A DNA stretch of 64,000 bases from Plantibacter auratus (GCF_050587365.1 NZ_JBOBFV010000002.1:1151553-1215552), one strand, 5' to 3'; numbered from the stretch's first letter, positions 33,942 through 42,225 are shown. Numbers and translations: made by a program. Notes: generated from the sequence alone by a model not told the origin.

Positions 33942-34841
33942 CTACTCGGTGCCCGCGGACTGCGGGTGCAGCTGCCGCACCGGGGCGACGGTACGGGTCT
34001 CCGGAACACGTCGGCGTCGGCTGGACGCGGACGACCGCTCCGACGCGGTGGGGACGTCGTTCCAGAGGCGGAGCAGCTTCAGCGACAGGTGCAGCGTGCT
34101 CCGCTTCAAGCCGTCGGCCAGCGCGTCGCGCACGACCTCCGGCATGGTGTCGAGCCGGTAGTAGAGCGTCGTGCGGTGGATGTGGAGCCGCTCGCACGCG
34201 ACGACGACGTTGCACCCGGAGTCGAGGTAGGTCTCCACCGTCTCCCGACGCACGGGATCCGCGTGCCAGAGTTCGTCGGCCGCCGGCGACGCCGAGGTCA
34301 CGAGCTGCGGCCCGCCACCGATCGCGTGCAGGAGTCGCCATCCGCCGAGATCCTCCGCGCGGGTCGACCCGAGCGCGTCCCCGACCTGACCGACGATCTC
34401 GGCAGCGGTGCGCGCCTCGTCGACGACGCCGAGCAGGTCGTCCTCGTCCGCGTGCAGCACGGCCGAACCGATCGCGGAGATGCGGACACCGGCCGGCGCG
34501 ACGGAGCGGACCCACTCGTCGACGGGCGAGGCGGCGCGTCGTTCGGAGGTCACGAGGACGAAGCCGCCGACGTGATCGAGGACGAGCGTGTGGTCGCGGC
34601 CGTCGTGACGGAGGGCCCGCGCGTACTCGTCCCGCTCCATGGTGCTCGTGGTCCCGAGCAGCACCGAACGCACGACCACCTCACCGTAGGAGTCGAGCCA
34701 GCGCCTCGAGCGCGCGGTCCTGAGCGCGTGGCGCCGCCGATCCCGGTGGTCGCTGAGCATGTCGATGAGGACGAACGCCCGGTCGTCCGAGATGGACCAG
34801 GAGCCCTCGGCCGGTTCGATCGTGCTGCGTTCGCTGTTCAT
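33942..34841 (-). CDS. PucR/CdaR-type helix-turn-helix regulator
   Basis: The 299-residue protein ends with a PucR C-terminal HTH: RRETVETYLDSGCNVVVACE and HIHRTTLYYRLD (around residues 190-225). The first ~180 residues form a GGDEF-like or unknown sensing region. A basic Arg/Ser-rich tail follows the HTH. It directly precedes the DyP-encapsulin pair in the same direction (9-nt gap), so it is likely the autoregulated activator or repressor of the nanocompartment operon. The start is supported by GGAGGCA. Confidence 0.85.
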   Translation of the reverse strand: MNSERSTIEPAEGSWSISDDRAFVLIDMLSDHRDRRRHALRTARSRRWLDSYGEVVVRSVLLGTTSTMERDEYARALRHDGRDHTLVLDHVGGFVLVTSERRAASPVDEWVRSVAPAGVRISAIGSAVLHADEDDLLGVVDEARTAAEIVGQVGDALGSTRAEDLGGWRLLHAIGGGPQLVTSASPAADELWHADPVRRETVETYLDSGCNVVVACERLHIHRTTLYYRLDTMPEVVRDALADGLKRSTLHLSLKLLRLWNDVPTASERSSASSRRRRVPETRTVAPVRQLHPQSAGTE

Positions 34842-34936
34842 CGGTGCCTCCGCGCGGTTGAACGAGTGGTGTCCCGCTCAAGCTAGGACGGATGGCCCTG
34901 GGCGAGCGTGGCCCGCCGAGAGCCACCCTGCCCGGA

Positions 34937-36154
34937 TCACGGACGCAGCGGCGTGATCCCCTGCGCTTCCCGGGGGAAGGTCGCCAGGGTCGCCTCGTCG
35001 ATGTTCAGGTGTGCGGCGACGAGCGACGGCGGCACGTGCGCCAGCCAGTTCGCGAGCGACACCTCCTCGTACCGGTCCGTGCGGAACACCTCGAGGAACT
35101 GCAGCACGTCGTCGCCGGTGTTCTCCACGTAGTGTCCGAGGTTCTTCTTCACGACGCCGATGTCGCCCGGGCGGAAGTCGGTCGTGTTCGCGTGGGGTCC
35201 GGTGTTGAACACGGTCATCCTGGCGGATCCGCGCAGGTAGTACTGCCACTCGTCGGCGTTGGGGTGCCAGTGCAGCTCGCGCATCGACCCGGGTTCCACC
35301 GTCACGAGCGCTGCGGCGACCGACTGCGACAGTGGGAAGTTGGTGCTGTCCGCGATCTGGATGCTCCCGCCGCTGTTCCGGTGGAGTGGCTTGGACCGCG
35401 ACAGTCGGAAGATGATCGGTTCCGACGCTCCCCACTCGACACCGGCGTCTTCCTGGTCCTTGGCGAGCGGGCCGGGCTCGTCGCCGGGGAAGATCCAGAG
35501 GTTGTGGAGCGGGATGTCCGCAAAGGTCTCCTGGGCCACCCCGAAGTTCTTCGCCAGCACGTCCGGCGGTGTGTGGGCGAACCAGTCCGTGAGCAGCAGG
35601 GTGTTGGACTCCGACTGGTCGCCGTCGTCGAACGCGAGCACGAACTCGGCGCCGTCGGGACCCAGCCCCTGCAGGGAGTGCGGCGTCCCGGCGGGGAAGA
35701 ACCACAGATCGCCTTCCTCCACGTCCTCGACGCTGGGCATCCCGGATCGGCTGAGGGTGGTGACCCGGCACCTGCCGCGGGTCATGACGGCCCACTCGGC
35801 CGTCTGGTGCCAGTGGAGCTCGCGGATGCCGCCTGACTCGAGGTACATGTTCACGCCGGCGATCTCGTCGGAGATTGCGAAGTCCTGCTTCGTCACCTCG
35901 CGCGCCCACCCACCGTCCTGCACGCGGCGAGGCGAGATGTTGAACGACGACCAGAAGAACGCCTGCGTACTGATGTCGGTTCCCGGAGCGTCGATCTGGT
36001 TCGGGAACTGGCTTGCGACTGCCGGGTTCTGCGGGCCGGTCATCTGCGTGCTCTGCGGGTGGCGGAGCGTGTTCACCTCGCCCTCCGCCGGAAGATCCGG
36101 GTTGCCCGGACTCGGGGTCTCGTGGTGCGGGACGGTGTCGTCCGTCGAATCCAT
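34937..36154 (-). CDS. Oxalate decarboxylase-family bicupin (OxdC-like)
   Basis: The 405-residue protein has two cupin modules with metal ligands in RELHWHQTAEWAVM and RELHWHPNADEWQYYL, and the second ligand sets in FPAGTPHSLQG and VKKNLGHYVEN. The active-site lid of OxdC (SENST, with the catalytic Glu) corresponds here to DQSESNTLLLTDW: the Glu is kept but N and S are swapped. This favours decarboxylation of oxalate to formate and CO2 with manganese, though the exact chemistry needs testing. The first ~45 residues lack a signal peptide. The start follows GAGGAGGA. Confidence 0.85.
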   Translation of the reverse strand: MDSTDDTVPHHETPSPGNPDLPAEGEVNTLRHPQSTQMTGPQNPAVASQFPNQIDAPGTDISTQAFFWSSFNISPRRVQDGGWAREVTKQDFAISDEIAGVNMYLESGGIRELHWHQTAEWAVMTRGRCRVTTLSRSGMPSVEDVEEGDLWFFPAGTPHSLQGLGPDGAEFVLAFDDGDQSESNTLLLTDWFAHTPPDVLAKNFGVAQETFADIPLHNLWIFPGDEPGPLAKDQEDAGVEWGASEPIIFRLSRSKPLHRNSGGSIQIADSTNFPLSQSVAAALVTVEPGSMRELHWHPNADEWQYYLRGSARMTVFNTGPHANTTDFRPGDIGVVKKNLGHYVENTGDDVLQFLEVFRTDRYEEVSLANWLAHVPPSLVAAHLNIDEATLATFPREAQGITPLRP

Positions 36155-36280
36155 GGTGTCCTCCTCGCTCCGCCGCCCTGCGGCCTGGATCGTCTCCAGC
36201 CCAGCAGGGACGGCACGACAACCCTTCCGACGGATGACGAGATCGTGCCCGTCGGCGGTCGGATCGTGGCGGCCCGCTCG

Positions 36281-36826
36281 TCAGGTCCGGTCGGGGGACT
36301 GCCCGGCGAGGACCGCGAGCAGCCGTGCCGAAGCCTCGTCGCACGCTCGCCAGACCACGAGACTCACGCCGAAGTGTTCGGGGACCTCCAACTGGAGGTA
36401 GCGCAGCTCGAGACGCCCGAGATCCGGACGGTCGAAGGTGAACGACTCGGCCGCATCGGGTCGGAAGCCCGGCTCCAGCCCGGCCCAGGCCTCGGCGAAG
36501 CGGCTGTTCCCGGAGCGGAGTTCGTCCACGAGGCCCTCGAAGACCGCATCCCACTCGTGGGTGCCGAGCGACCTCCGGAGTTCGCCCACCACATGCTCGG
36601 TGACGAGGCCGGGATCGGGACTCGCCCGAAGGACCTCCGGGCGGAGGAAGGTCGAGCGCAGCAGGTTGGCTCCTGGACGGAAGGCCTGCGACAACGCCTG
36701 GGCGAGGTGGTTGGCGTGCAGCACAGTGAAGTGGCGGTCTTGGACGAACGCGGGGACGGTCGACCAGGAGTCGACGAGATCGACCAGGTCCTGAGGGAGC
36801 CGATCGGCGGGTCCGCGCTCAACCAT
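36281..36826 (-). CDS. MmyB-like ligand-binding domain protein without HTH
   Basis: This 181-residue protein is similar along its length to the C-terminal MmyB-type domain of XRE regulators: LVDLVDSWSTVPAFVQDRHF, ANHLAQALSQAFRPGANLLR, and a C-terminal GVSLVVWRACDEAS. The usual N-terminal HTH is missing. It is divergent from a full-length HTH-MmyB regulator at 37011. TATCGT ends six bases before the ATG (leaderless pattern), which confirms that the short form is a real gene rather than a remnant of a longer one. Confidence 0.75.
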   Translation of the reverse strand: MVERGPADRLPQDLVDLVDSWSTVPAFVQDRHFTVLHANHLAQALSQAFRPGANLLRSTFLRPEVLRASPDPGLVTEHVVGELRRSLGTHEWDAVFEGLVDELRSGNSRFAEAWAGLEPGFRPDAAESFTFDRPDLGRLELRYLQLEVPEHFGVSLVVWRACDEASARLLAVLAGQSPDRT

Positions 36827-37010
36827 GCGACCACGATAGTGACGTCGGGCGGCGACCGGGTGGGACGCGCAGGGTCAGGCTCAGCGAACGACCGATCGTC
36901 GGTCGACATGTCCAGAAACGACCCATGATCGGCCGCGGAAGGATGCATACGGACGAGCTTGCTAGGGGAGGATTGGCGTCGATCCCACTCGCTCTCCGGA
37001 GGACGCGGCG

Positions 37011-38024
37011 ATGTCACCAACTCGGCTTTCGAATGCTCTCGGCGAGTTCCTCCGCGCGCGCCGGGAGTTCGTGCGGCCAGAGCAGGTCGGCATCGGCGCC
37101 GACACGTCCCGACGGGTGCCGGGCCTGCGCCGCGAGGAGGTCGCGCACCTTGCGAGCATCAGCCCCGAGTACTACCTGCGGATCGAGCAGGGTCGTGTGC
37201 GGCGGCCGTCGGAGCAGGTCCTCCTCGGGCTCGCCCGTGCCCTGCTTTTGGACGACAGTGGACGCCGATACCTGCTCCGGTTGGCGAGCCCGAGGCCGTT
37301 CATGCGCGCGGTCGACGACCGGTCGACGCAACTCGACGACCGGGTCGCCCGGCTCCTCGCACACTGGTCCGGTACGCCCGCGTACGTGAGCGACGACAAC
37401 CAGTACGTCGTCGCCGCGAACGCGCTCGCGCGGGCGTGGGTGCCACCGGGCATGCTCGATCCCGGGGTCAACCTGCTCGTCTCGGCCTTCGAGCAGTACG
37501 CCGACTTCCGAGGCGCCACGTCGCCCGACGCACCGGAGTACGACCGCATGCACCGGGAGTGGGAGGGGACCCTCCGCGACCTCACCGCCCCGCTCCGCTA
37601 CTACGGCCGACCGGACGATCCGCGCCTCCAGGAGATCGTCGGGATGCTCTCGGCACGGCACCCGGTGTTCCGGACGATCTGGGCGGAACATGTCGTCAAA
37701 CCGCAGATGTCCCGGCGGACACGCACGTTCATCGAGCCCCTCGGCTGGGTCGACTTCCGGTCGCAGACCTTCGAGGTCCCGCACACGGACCAGTTCCTCA
37801 CCGTGTTCTTCGACGAGCCGGGCTCAGCTGCGGCGGCGGCGATCGCCTACCTCGCAGCCCGGGACGCGCTTCAACGGGAGGGCACCGGATCGCTCGAGGT
37901 GGAGGGCTCGTCCGGCGAGACCGCCTCGGACAGCCGCTTCAGCCGCGCCCGGGACGATGCTCCCGACGGGACGAAGACCAACAGCAGATCGCCCTCGGGC
38001 CCGGGCGCGTTCAAGACGTTGTAG
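37011..38024 (+). CDS. XRE-family regulator with MmyB-like domain
   Basis: The 337-residue protein has an N-terminal XRE HTH (GEFLRARREFV, then PGLRREEVAHLASISPEYYL and RIEQGR, residues ~11-60) and the MmyB-like domain (~105-290, LLAHWSGTPAYVSDDNQYVVA). The ~35 C-terminal residues (from about 300) overlap the convergent HTH-less gene by 154 nt and look like read-through of antisense sequence, so the ancestral end was probably near 300. The start follows CGGAGGAC. It is divergent from the HTH-less gene at 36826. Confidence 0.85.
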   Translation: MSPTRLSNALGEFLRARREFVRPEQVGIGADTSRRVPGLRREEVAHLASISPEYYLRIEQGRVRRPSEQVLLGLARALLLDDSGRRYLLRLASPRPFMRAVDDRSTQLDDRVARLLAHWSGTPAYVSDDNQYVVAANALARAWVPPGMLDPGVNLLVSAFEQYADFRGATSPDAPEYDRMHREWEGTLRDLTAPLRYYGRPDDPRLQEIVGMLSARHPVFRTIWAEHVVKPQMSRRTRTFIEPLGWVDFRSQTFEVPHTDQFLTVFFDEPGSAAAAAIAYLAARDALQREGTGSLEVEGSSGETASDSRFSRARDDAPDGTKTNSRSPSGPGAFKTL

Positions 38025-38440
38025 ACCATCCGGACCTCACCGGCCGGCGTGGGGAAGACGATGGGGCCCGACGTTCCGGAGTGCCCGTCGCCCGAGGCCC
38101 AGGTCTGGGCGAAGTCGCGCGACTTCGCGGAGAGTTCGCCGATGATCCGAGCCGCCGGACGATCCGTATCGTGCTCCTCGACCGACCGCTTGAGGAGCTC
38201 CGCAGTGGTCTCGGACATCCGGGTCCACAGCGGATCGCCGACGACCCGGTCGGGGGAGAGGAACGCGAAGCGCGCCAGGTTGACGCCGGTGTGGAACGCC
38301 GGCGTCAAGCGTGCCGCCGCCGGATTCGCCTCGAGGACGTCCAGCGTGCGGTCGCAGAGGACCACGGGTACCTCTCGCCACGAGTCGATGAAGTCCCTGA
38401 TCCGGTCCCGGCGCTCACGCACGCCCTCGTTCGCGATCAT
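37871..38440 (-). CDS. MmyB-like ligand-binding domain protein without HTH
   Basis: This 189-residue protein again consists of the MmyB-type domain only: IRDFIDSWREVPVVLCDRTL and NPAAARLTPAFHTGVNLARF, then SFLV-type C-terminal strands (GDLLLVFVPSG). The HTH is lacking. TACCGT ends six bases before the ATG (leaderless pattern). Its 3' end overlaps the convergent XRE-MmyB gene by 154 nt. It follows a second XRE-MmyB gene (38538-39398) on the same strand, so each HTH-less gene has an HTH-bearing neighbour. Confidence 0.75.
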   Translation of the reverse strand: MIANEGVRERRDRIRDFIDSWREVPVVLCDRTLDVLEANPAAARLTPAFHTGVNLARFAFLSPDRVVGDPLWTRMSETTAELLKRSVEEHDTDRPAARIIGELSAKSRDFAQTWASGDGHSGTSGPIVFPTPAGEVRMVYNVLNAPGPEGDLLLVFVPSGASSRARLKRLSEAVSPDEPSTSSDPVPSR

Positions 38441-38537
38441 GCGTCCACGGTAGGCGCTGCGACCGCCGTCGGCTAGCCCTCTGGTGCCCGCCGGCCCACC
38501 CCGGTCAGCGTGCGCCGGTCATCGCTCCTGATGGCGG

Positions 38538-39398
38538 TCAGTCGGCCCGGGCGGCGAGGTAGGCGAGCACCGCGGCCCCTGGGGAGCCGCGCTCTGCGAA
38601 GACCGTCGTCAACTGATGACCGGGCCAGTCGGGGACAAGGAGGTGTTGATACTGCAGCTCGACGGTCCCGAACTCGTCGATCGAGGCCCGAAGTGGACCG
38701 CCGGCGAGGGGACGGGCGTCATGGCGAGCCCAGAGTCGGGCGAACAGCGGGCTGCGAGCGGTGAGCTCCTCGACGATCGTCTGCAACCGAGGGCTGCTCG
38801 GATCGCTGCTGTAGCGGAGCGCTGCGACCACGGCCGGGGCGCTCACCTCCCACTCCGGGGCGATGGACCGCACCCGATCGTCGAAGTACCCGAGCACGTC
38901 GTTCCGCCCGACGTCGAGGAGGCCACCGCCGATGCGCCGAGCGAGCGCGTTCGACGCGACGATGTCCCGGTTGCCGTCGGTGATGTACGCCCCGGTGTCC
39001 GACCAGTGGTCGAGGAGTGTCGTGTCCGGGACGGATCGTCCGGCCGGTGCGGGCGTGCCGGCGTCCAACGGTCGGCGCTCGGCCGGGAAGAGGTCGACGT
39101 CGTAGGCGAGTCGGAAGAGGTAGTCCACGGCGTGCTCGTCGAGTCGAAGGGCCCGACCGATGCCCGCCAGCACCTCCTCGGACGGGCGCTGATCCCGCCC
39201 CTGCTCGAGGCGGAGGTAGTAGTCGGCGCTGACGTCCGCGAGGGCTGCCACCTCGGTGCGTCGGAGTCCGGCGACCCGCCGCCCGTCCTCCGGGACGAAC
39301 CCCGCGTCCTCCGGTCGGACCAGTCCTCGACGAGCCCTGAGGTAGTCGCCGAGCGCGGCCGCCCGCGTGATGCCGGTCTCCGATGCTCCCTGCGTCAT
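38538..39398 (-). CDS. XRE-family regulator with MmyB-like domain
   Basis: The 286-residue protein has an N-terminal XRE HTH (LGDYLRARRGLV, then VAGLRRTEVAALADVSADYY and RLEQGR, residues ~16-70) and the MmyB-like domain (~125-285). The C terminus VFAERGSPGAAVLAYLAARA matches the end of the paralog at 37011 without its antisense tail. It starts 7 nt after the stop of the MinD/ParA-like gene, so it may be co-transcribed with it; there is no clear ribosome site. Confidence 0.85.
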   Translation of the reverse strand: MTQGASETGITRAAALGDYLRARRGLVRPEDAGFVPEDGRRVAGLRRTEVAALADVSADYYLRLEQGRDQRPSEEVLAGIGRALRLDEHAVDYLFRLAYDVDLFPAERRPLDAGTPAPAGRSVPDTTLLDHWSDTGAYITDGNRDIVASNALARRIGGGLLDVGRNDVLGYFDDRVRSIAPEWEVSAPAVVAALRYSSDPSSPRLQTIVEELTARSPLFARLWARHDARPLAGGPLRASIDEFGTVELQYQHLLVPDWPGHQLTTVFAERGSPGAAVLAYLAARAD

Positions 39399-39405
39399 GG
39401 CCCGG

Positions 39406-41040
39406 TCAGAGTCCGCGCGACACCGCGGCTGCCGCTGCGAGCCACGCCCGCTGCGTGCTCGACCGCAGGGCGTCGTGACGGATGACGCCGTTCTTCAAGG
39501 CGGGATCGAAGGGGACGACGACCACGTCGCGCACGTAGGGTCGGAAGTCCTCGGCGTACGCGTTGGCGATCGACGTGTCCTTGGCCTCGGCCTCGGAGAC
39601 GATGACGACGGCGTTCCGCGCGAGCTCGGCACCGCGCTCGCTCACGCGGCTGACGGCGGTGAGGGTGAGTCGCGCGCCCTCCTTCTTGTCCTCGACGGTC
39701 GTGGTCGGGATGACGAGCTGGTCGGTCAGCTCCACCATGCGGCGCCAGTTGGGGGCACCGGCCGAGTTGCCCGAGTCCATGACGATCAGGCGGTAGTACT
39801 TCGCGAGGACGCGATGGACGAGGTCCACCTCGTCGGCGGTCACCACGTGCTCGCCGTCGGCCGCGGATCGCAGGACCTCGTACTTGTCGCCCGGTTGGTG
39901 GTGGACGAACCGAGACAGGTCGGCTCGCTCGGCACCGGGGGAGAGGAGGTCGCCCGCCGCGGCGAGGAGGTCGAGGACGGTCGAATCATGGCCGCCCTGT
40001 TCGGTCCGCCAGCCGAGCGTGCCCATGGTCTCGTTGTTGTCCCAGGCCGCGACACCGCCACCGCCGTACCGGGCGAAGACGGACGACAGATTGACGACGG
40101 TCGGCGTCTTGTTGGCGCCGCCCTTCTGGTTCGCGACGGAGATGGTGCGACGCCTCGGGAAGTGGCGTGACACGGCGTGGACGTCGTCACGCTCGGCGCG
40201 CTCGCTCGCGGACGGCGGCACCGAGAAGCCGAGCTTGTTGAGCAGGCCGGCGAGTCCGTGCTGCGCCGGGCCGATCGTGGGCGGCGCGAGGAACGAGGGT
40301 GCATCGCGCAGGTCTCGTCGAGCCGTGGCGGCCGGCTGGCCCGGAGCCTGCTGCTGCTGCTGTGGGACCGGGTGCTGCTGCTGCGCGGGCGCGGCCGGCG
40401 GTGCCTGCACCGACTGCTGGACCGGGACCGCCCGCTGCGACGGCACCGGTTGCTGCGCGTTCGGCTGGTTCGAGACCGGCTGGAACGGCGGTGTGCCGAA
40501 CGCGGGCTGCTGCACGGTCGGGCGCTGCGGCGGGACGGGCTGTGGCGTCGCGGTCGCCTGCGGGTTGGCGGAGACCGGCGGCGTGGGCTGCGCCGGAACC
40601 GGCGCAGGTGTCGACGGCTGGGCGGGGGTGGCGCGGGGCGGTGTCTGCCGCTGAGCAGCGGCCGGGCGTGCGGGTGCCGGCTGGGAGGGCGCGGGCGGTG
40701 GCGCCTGGATGAGCGGCACCCGTTGCGCCGGTGCGGGCGGTGGCGTGGTCCGTTGTGCGGTGCGCGCGGGCGCTGCGGACTGCGGTTCCTCCTGCAGTTC
40801 GCCGTCGACACCGATGAGGAGCACGGTGACGCTCGTCGGGTCGGTCACCGTCACGCGGATCGGTCGACCCGACTTCCGGGCCTCCGCCTGCATCAGTTCG
40901 ACGAGCTGGCGGCGGGCCGTTCCCGCGTCGGTGGCGGTCAGGTACTGCTCGGCGGTGCCGACGCGGAACACGCCGGAATTGTCCGCCAGCAGCGATGCCG
41001 TCATCGGCGGGAAGTCCTGTATCGAGGCCTTGTCGATCAT
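39406..41040 (-). CDS. MinD/ParA-like ATPase with Pro/Gln-rich N-terminal region
   Basis: The 544-residue protein has a short N-terminal fold (~1-80), a Pro/Gln/Ala-rich region (~85-240) and a MinD/ParA-type ATPase (~295-544). Its deviant Walker A reads NQKGGANKTPTVVN (K306, K311): Asn replaces the usual Gly before the second Lys. Walker A' and later segments (AAWDNNETMGTLGW, LIVMDSGNSAGAPNW, VIPTTTVEDKKEG) are recognisable but divergent. Pro-rich N-terminal ParA-like proteins include EspI of type VII loci, but no secretion genes are adjacent. The start follows GGAG at 8 nt. Confidence 0.8.
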   Translation of the reverse strand: MIDKASIQDFPPMTASLLADNSGVFRVGTAEQYLTATDAGTARRQLVELMQAEARKSGRPIRVTVTDPTSVTVLLIGVDGELQEEPQSAAPARTAQRTTPPPAPAQRVPLIQAPPPAPSQPAPARPAAAQRQTPPRATPAQPSTPAPVPAQPTPPVSANPQATATPQPVPPQRPTVQQPAFGTPPFQPVSNQPNAQQPVPSQRAVPVQQSVQAPPAAPAQQQHPVPQQQQQAPGQPAATARRDLRDAPSFLAPPTIGPAQHGLAGLLNKLGFSVPPSASERAERDDVHAVSRHFPRRRTISVANQKGGANKTPTVVNLSSVFARYGGGGVAAWDNNETMGTLGWRTEQGGHDSTVLDLLAAAGDLLSPGAERADLSRFVHHQPGDKYEVLRSAADGEHVVTADEVDLVHRVLAKYYRLIVMDSGNSAGAPNWRRMVELTDQLVIPTTTVEDKKEGARLTLTAVSRVSERGAELARNAVVIVSEAEAKDTSIANAYAEDFRPYVRDVVVVPFDPALKNGVIRHDALRSSTQRAWLAAAAAVSRGL

Positions 41041-41131
41041 GCTCTCACTCCTTCGCGGCGGGGGTGAACCCGTCCCCACTATGCCTTAGTACGGCGCATG
41101 TCGGATTTCCGGCCCCAGCCGTGACGCCTCG

Positions 41132-41190
41132 CCGAGAGTGCTCGTTCTGCGCTCTCAGGCGGCATCAGCGAGCGGAATGAGCACTTTCGA
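41132..41190. repeat. 59-bp palindromic element, copy C
   Basis: Arms 41132-41152 and 41170-41190 (left arm starting CCGAGAGTGCTCGTTCTGC) match at about 16 of 20 positions around a 17-nt loop. The right arm encodes the end of the endonuclease (tail ESAHSAR), whose stop lies in the loop at 41165. It is the left-hand of two copies that bracket that gene. Confidence 0.75.
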
Positions 41191-42109
41191 CGAGCCTCCG
41201 AAGACGCCGGACCCGAGCGATGAATGATGCGCGGTCGACGAAGAGGTCGTGCGCAGTGACGCGGACGACCCGCCACCCGGCCGCCTCGAACCGCTCCCTG
41301 CGAACGATGTCGGTTCGAAATCGCTGCTGGTCGGTGCGGTGCAGGTCGCCTTCGTATTCAGACGCGATGCGGAGGCGCGGTTCGGCGAGATCCGGATGGA
41401 GCACCGCGGTGCCCCCGTCCACCTGCACGGGTGGATTGACGCTCGGCTCGGGGATGCCCGCGTCGATGAGCGCGAGTCGTAAGTGTGTCTCGGGACGGGA
41501 GTCGACGCCGATACGGACGAGTGGCAGGGCAGCGCGGAGAAGCCGAGCCGACCGACGGGAGCCGTAGGCGGTTACAGCAGCAGTGAGCTCGTCGATCGTC
41601 GTGTGTATGTCGACACGCGAGCCGCCTCGAGATCGCGACCCCGATACGAGGAAGTCGCCGACAGCGACGAGGTCGGGCAGCTCGAGCATCGTCGCCAAGA
41701 GCGCGAACGTGTCGGCTGGGGCGGTGAGGGTGAAGCCTCGGACCTGTGTCGTGCGGGTCGCCTCGGCAAGCCGGTGACCGACGACGCCTCGGCCACGCGC
41801 AGGTTGCACTCCGTGGAGCGCGCCGATGTGGAGGTCCGTGGCGTGCGTGCAGGAGTTCGGAAGCGGGGCGCCGAGGAGCGCCGCCGCAGTGAGATGGCTG
41901 AAGACCCACCCTGGTCGGAGCCGAGGGGAGAACGCCGCGCAGCGCCCGAAGACGTTACCCAGGTCGACGTCGACCGAGCGCACACCCCAGAACGGTGCCT
42001 CGAGATCACTGCCGCGCAGTCTCCCGTTCGTCTCGCCGTGCAGCGCGCGGTCGCCGACCGCGAACGCCGTGCCGCGGAGCCGTGGCGGGAGCGGGCGATG
42101 GCGGGACAT
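41165..42109 (-). CDS. DUF559/Vsr-like endonuclease-domain protein
   Basis: This 314-residue protein ends in a DUF559-type PD-(D/E)xK nuclease domain (residues ~200-305): SRPETHLRLALIDAGIPEPS, then LHPDLAEPRLRIASEYEGDL and HR, and GWRVVRVTAHDLF. The Asp/Glu pairs (PDLAEP and EYEGD) are the expected metal ligands. The N-terminal part has WVFSHLTAAALLG, typical of AbiEi-like antitoxin-fold companions found in actinobacterial versions. The gene sits between two 59-bp palindromes, one of which supplies its C-terminal ESAHSAR. CACGAT lies six bases before the ATG. Confidence 0.85.
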   Translation of the reverse strand: MSRHRPLPPRLRGTAFAVGDRALHGETNGRLRGSDLEAPFWGVRSVDVDLGNVFGRCAAFSPRLRPGWVFSHLTAAALLGAPLPNSCTHATDLHIGALHGVQPARGRGVVGHRLAEATRTTQVRGFTLTAPADTFALLATMLELPDLVAVGDFLVSGSRSRGGSRVDIHTTIDELTAAVTAYGSRRSARLLRAALPLVRIGVDSRPETHLRLALIDAGIPEPSVNPPVQVDGGTAVLHPDLAEPRLRIASEYEGDLHRTDQQRFRTDIVRRERFEAAGWRVVRVTAHDLFVDRASFIARVRRLRRLVESAHSAR

Positions 42110-42166
42110 CGACCCATCGTGCCGACCTCACTCGGACGCTCGCTGTCGCTCTCCACAGAACGCCCA

Positions 42167-42225
42167 CCGAGAGTGCGCGTTCGGTCGTTGCCGAGCGGTT
42201 CAGAGAGCGGATTGCGCACTCTCGA
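42167..42225. repeat. 59-bp palindromic element, copy D
   Basis: Arms 42167-42187 and 42205-42225 share CGAGAGTGCGC, then diverge, around a 17-nt loop. The right arm encodes the end of the GntR regulator (tail ESAQSAL), whose stop lies in the loop at 42200. It is the right-hand copy flanking the endonuclease gene and lies about 50 bp from that gene's start. Confidence 0.7.

Noticed and set aside
40320..40720. A low-complexity, apparently repetitive GC-rich tract
   Set aside because: It is codon repetition for the Pro/Gln/Ala-rich arm of the MinD/ParA-like protein, not a non-coding repeat or CRISPR.
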